IMG/VR virus record: IMGVR_UViG_3300031758_000022
Coordinates: 1-64,000 of that record
Source: a virus
Direction: 5' to 3' (one strand)
DNA: 64,000 nucleotides
Made by a program: the position numbers and the translations under genes. This document shows positions 62,638-64,000 of this stretch, in pieces. Below the pieces are notes generated by a model. The model saw only the letters and a program-made list of their open reading frames with translations. It had not been told where the DNA came from and made no database searches. The first letter of the stretch is position 1. The number at the start of each line of letters is the position of its first letter.

Positions 62638-63138
62638 GCTTGAGAGAAAGTATTAGAACACCCTAACATTATACATGTTAGGACATAAACAGTGCAATAT
62701 TCTATACGAGTGTTAGGCATCTCAGCCAATTCCCTCCAATACTACAGTATACTTGTTCTCTACTGGTCACAAAGAGACCGTCCAATACCTCCATATAAAA
62801 ATAGGAAAGGGTACACCTTCTTACCGACACTTCATTTTTCCAGGAAAACCTGTCCAAAAACTTATTAATTAATACTTTAGAACATTACAGGATAAAACAT
62901 CCCTTTACTGTTGTTAAACATTAATCAACATTACATACTTCCTATGTATTGTTCTTGCATAAAAAATCCACATCAAACTGCTACCTTTTCATTATGTTCT
63001 TCACGCCAGAGGTTTAGCAGCCTCAGCCCTAAACGTACAGAATAATATAATAACTACTAGGATATTAGCTGGCTTTTCTTATACTTTGCGTAGTAGGCAT
63101 TTATGAGTGTAAGTCTTTCAATACACTGCCTCTCAAGC
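62638..63138 (-). ncRNA. Candidate large structured ncRNA (about 500 nt)
   Basis: The 597 bases 62547-63143 hold no supported ORF. GCTTGAGAG (62638-62646) and CTCTCAAGC (63130-63138) form a perfect 9-bp long-range helix, extended by 7 of 8 further pairs (62647-62654 with 63120-63127). Inside are hairpins CCTAACAT/ATGTTAGG (62662-62682), GGTC/GACC (about 62766-62780), CAGG/CCTG (about 62842-62853), TACATA/TATGTA (62932-62948) and GTTTAG/CTAAAC (63013-63033). A terminator follows directly. The minus strand is inferred from the terminator and neighbours. Size and closing helix resemble large phage RNAs such as GOLLD or ROOL; identity not shown. Confidence 0.55.
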
Positions 63139-63143
63139 AATTA

Positions 63144-63980
63144 TTATAACTCCAGAGTTTTTAACTTCTCTGGTATGTCAATGTTATAATGCATTTTAAC
63201 ATGTTTACAGCTTTCATGATAATGAATAGTACTACAACCGCAGTTATGACCTTTTTCAAAATGTGTAGCAAAGTGTAAATCATAGTCTTTAGGGATATCA
63301 CCCCATGCACCACCACATCCTTGACTTAAAACAAGAACCTTTTTTCCCTTAGGTACTAATTTTTTAATATGGCCTAAGTAGTAATTCAGATCATCTCCTG
63401 AAGGTAAACCTTTAGAACTGATACATAATCTACTGCCATAATAAATCTTAACACCTTTGATCTTTTTAGCTTCTTCAATCAATGTTCTATGAAACCCTTT
63501 ATCAAGGCTATTGTAACCAACTGATTCATCTACAAATAGATAAAGCTCTTGTTTGGTTTCAACAGTCATCTTCTTTTCATATAAAGCAAGATGAGGTTCT
63601 GATAGTAATTTCTTGAACACACGCGGATAATTAAGCTTATCTTCAATAAGAAATTCAACCTTTGATAGTCTGATTAATTCTCTTTTGATTAAAGCTCTTT
63701 TATTCTCTGCATCTACTTTGGTAGAATCCATTCCTTTACCTCTTGATTTGCTAGGATTTTCTTTACTCTTAGCAGGTTGAGGTTTTTTAACAGATTTTTT
63801 CTGAGAAGGATTCTCTTTTCTTAACCTAGTAGCTACGCTTTGTAGCACCTCCGGACTGAGATCATTAACAGAATCAGGAGACACATTATACTCTTTACCT
63901 TTATAAGTATGAGTAAAACTTTTACTTTCTGATTTCATATAATAATCATCAAAAAGTTGTTGTTGTCTAAAATGTGGCAT
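63144..63980 (-). CDS. Hypothetical protein with C-terminal Cys/His cluster
   Basis: 278 aa. An N-terminal basic linker (SQKKSVKKPQPAKSKENPSK) is followed by an alpha/beta part (ELYLFVDESVGYNSLDKGFH, later KKVLVLSQGCGGAWGDIPKD) with a VWA-like look but no canonical MIDAS. The C-terminal end has CGCSTIHYHESCKHVKMH, rich in Cys and His, probably a metal site. I cannot assign a family. The 500-nt ncRNA candidate begins six nt after its stop codon, so the two may share a transcript. The right window end shows the start of another hairpin (AAAAAAGGGG). Confidence 0.65.
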   Translation of the reverse strand: MPHFRQQQLFDDYYMKSESKSFTHTYKGKEYNVSPDSVNDLSPEVLQSVATRLRKENPSQKKSVKKPQPAKSKENPSKSRGKGMDSTKVDAENKRALIKRELIRLSKVEFLIEDKLNYPRVFKKLLSEPHLALYEKKMTVETKQELYLFVDESVGYNSLDKGFHRTLIEEAKKIKGVKIYYGSRLCISSKGLPSGDDLNYYLGHIKKLVPKGKKVLVLSQGCGGAWGDIPKDYDLHFATHFEKGHNCGCSTIHYHESCKHVKMHYNIDIPEKLKTLEL

Positions 63981-64000
63981 ATAATAAAGTAAAAAAGGGG

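Noticed and set aside
1-64000. Possible TAG or TGA recoding, as in some crAss-like phages
   Set aside because: All major genes are uninterrupted with the standard code, and both TAG and TGA are used as stops at sensible gene ends.
1-64000. CRISPR array, insertion sequence, integrase or attachment site
   Set aside because: No regular repeat-spacer pattern, transposase or recombinase motif was seen in any frame, and no tRNA-targeted repeat was found.

Overview
This window looks like part of a lytic crAss-like phage (order Crassvirales) infecting a Bacteroidota host. The main evidence is a run of giant plus-strand proteins of 1077, 2154, 3679 and 2352 aa. The 3679-aa member carries the DFDID active-site signature of the crAss-like/phi14:2-type virion RNA polymerase. 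A compact replication block lies on the opposite strand, the DNA is AT-rich, and several early genes have TTTG/TAnnTTTG promoters of the Bacteroidota type. I see no integrase, insertion sequence or CRISPR array. The genetic code looks standard: TAA is the usual stop, with TGA and a few TAG.

Positions 1-33300 (plus strand) form the late block. It begins with the 3' end of a structural/cargo-type gene. Two more Gly-Gly-motif cargo-like proteins and a conserved 1077-aa protein follow. Then come three giant proteins that probably travel in the capsid and are ejected with the DNA: one with a PD-(D/E)XK nuclease domain, one with the polymerase active site plus a metallopeptidase motif and two small embedded domains, and one with a second metallopeptidase motif. 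A 46-aa basic protein closes the block. Spacing is 0 to 66 nt throughout, so this is probably one transcription unit. It ends at a bidirectional hairpin terminator at 33306-33332, where transcription of the two arms converges.

Positions 33378-48579 (minus strand) form the replication and recombination block. It encodes two nucleotide-metabolism proteins (MazG-like, DUF1599-like), a short family B DNA polymerase, a Cas4/RecE-type nuclease, a first MoxR ATPase/VWA pair, a RuvC-like resolvase, a TOPRIM primase, a probable SSB, a Sak4-like RecA-fold ATPase, a DnaB-like helicase, a stand-alone DnaA domain-IV protein and uracil-DNA glycosylase.

Positions 48603-63980 are mostly minus-strand accessory genes. 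They include small membrane proteins, a cyclic-phosphate receiver-like protein, a second MoxR/VWA pair, an SF2 helicase and HNH nuclease, a metallophosphoesterase (in a short plus-strand island), a tRNA and a tRNA-like element, a lipoprotein, a GroES-like protein, an operon of very small proteins and a ParB-like protein. Intrinsic-terminator-like hairpins lie between many co-directional genes, often only 14-35 nt before the next start codon.

The most unusual part is non-coding. The 597-nt gene-free stretch 62547-63143 folds, on the minus strand, into many hairpins closed by a long-range helix joining its two ends, and is followed by a terminator. It has the architecture of a large structured phage ncRNA of about 500 nt. 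A second structured leader at 61618-61832 has an 18-bp long-range helix that competes with local hairpins.
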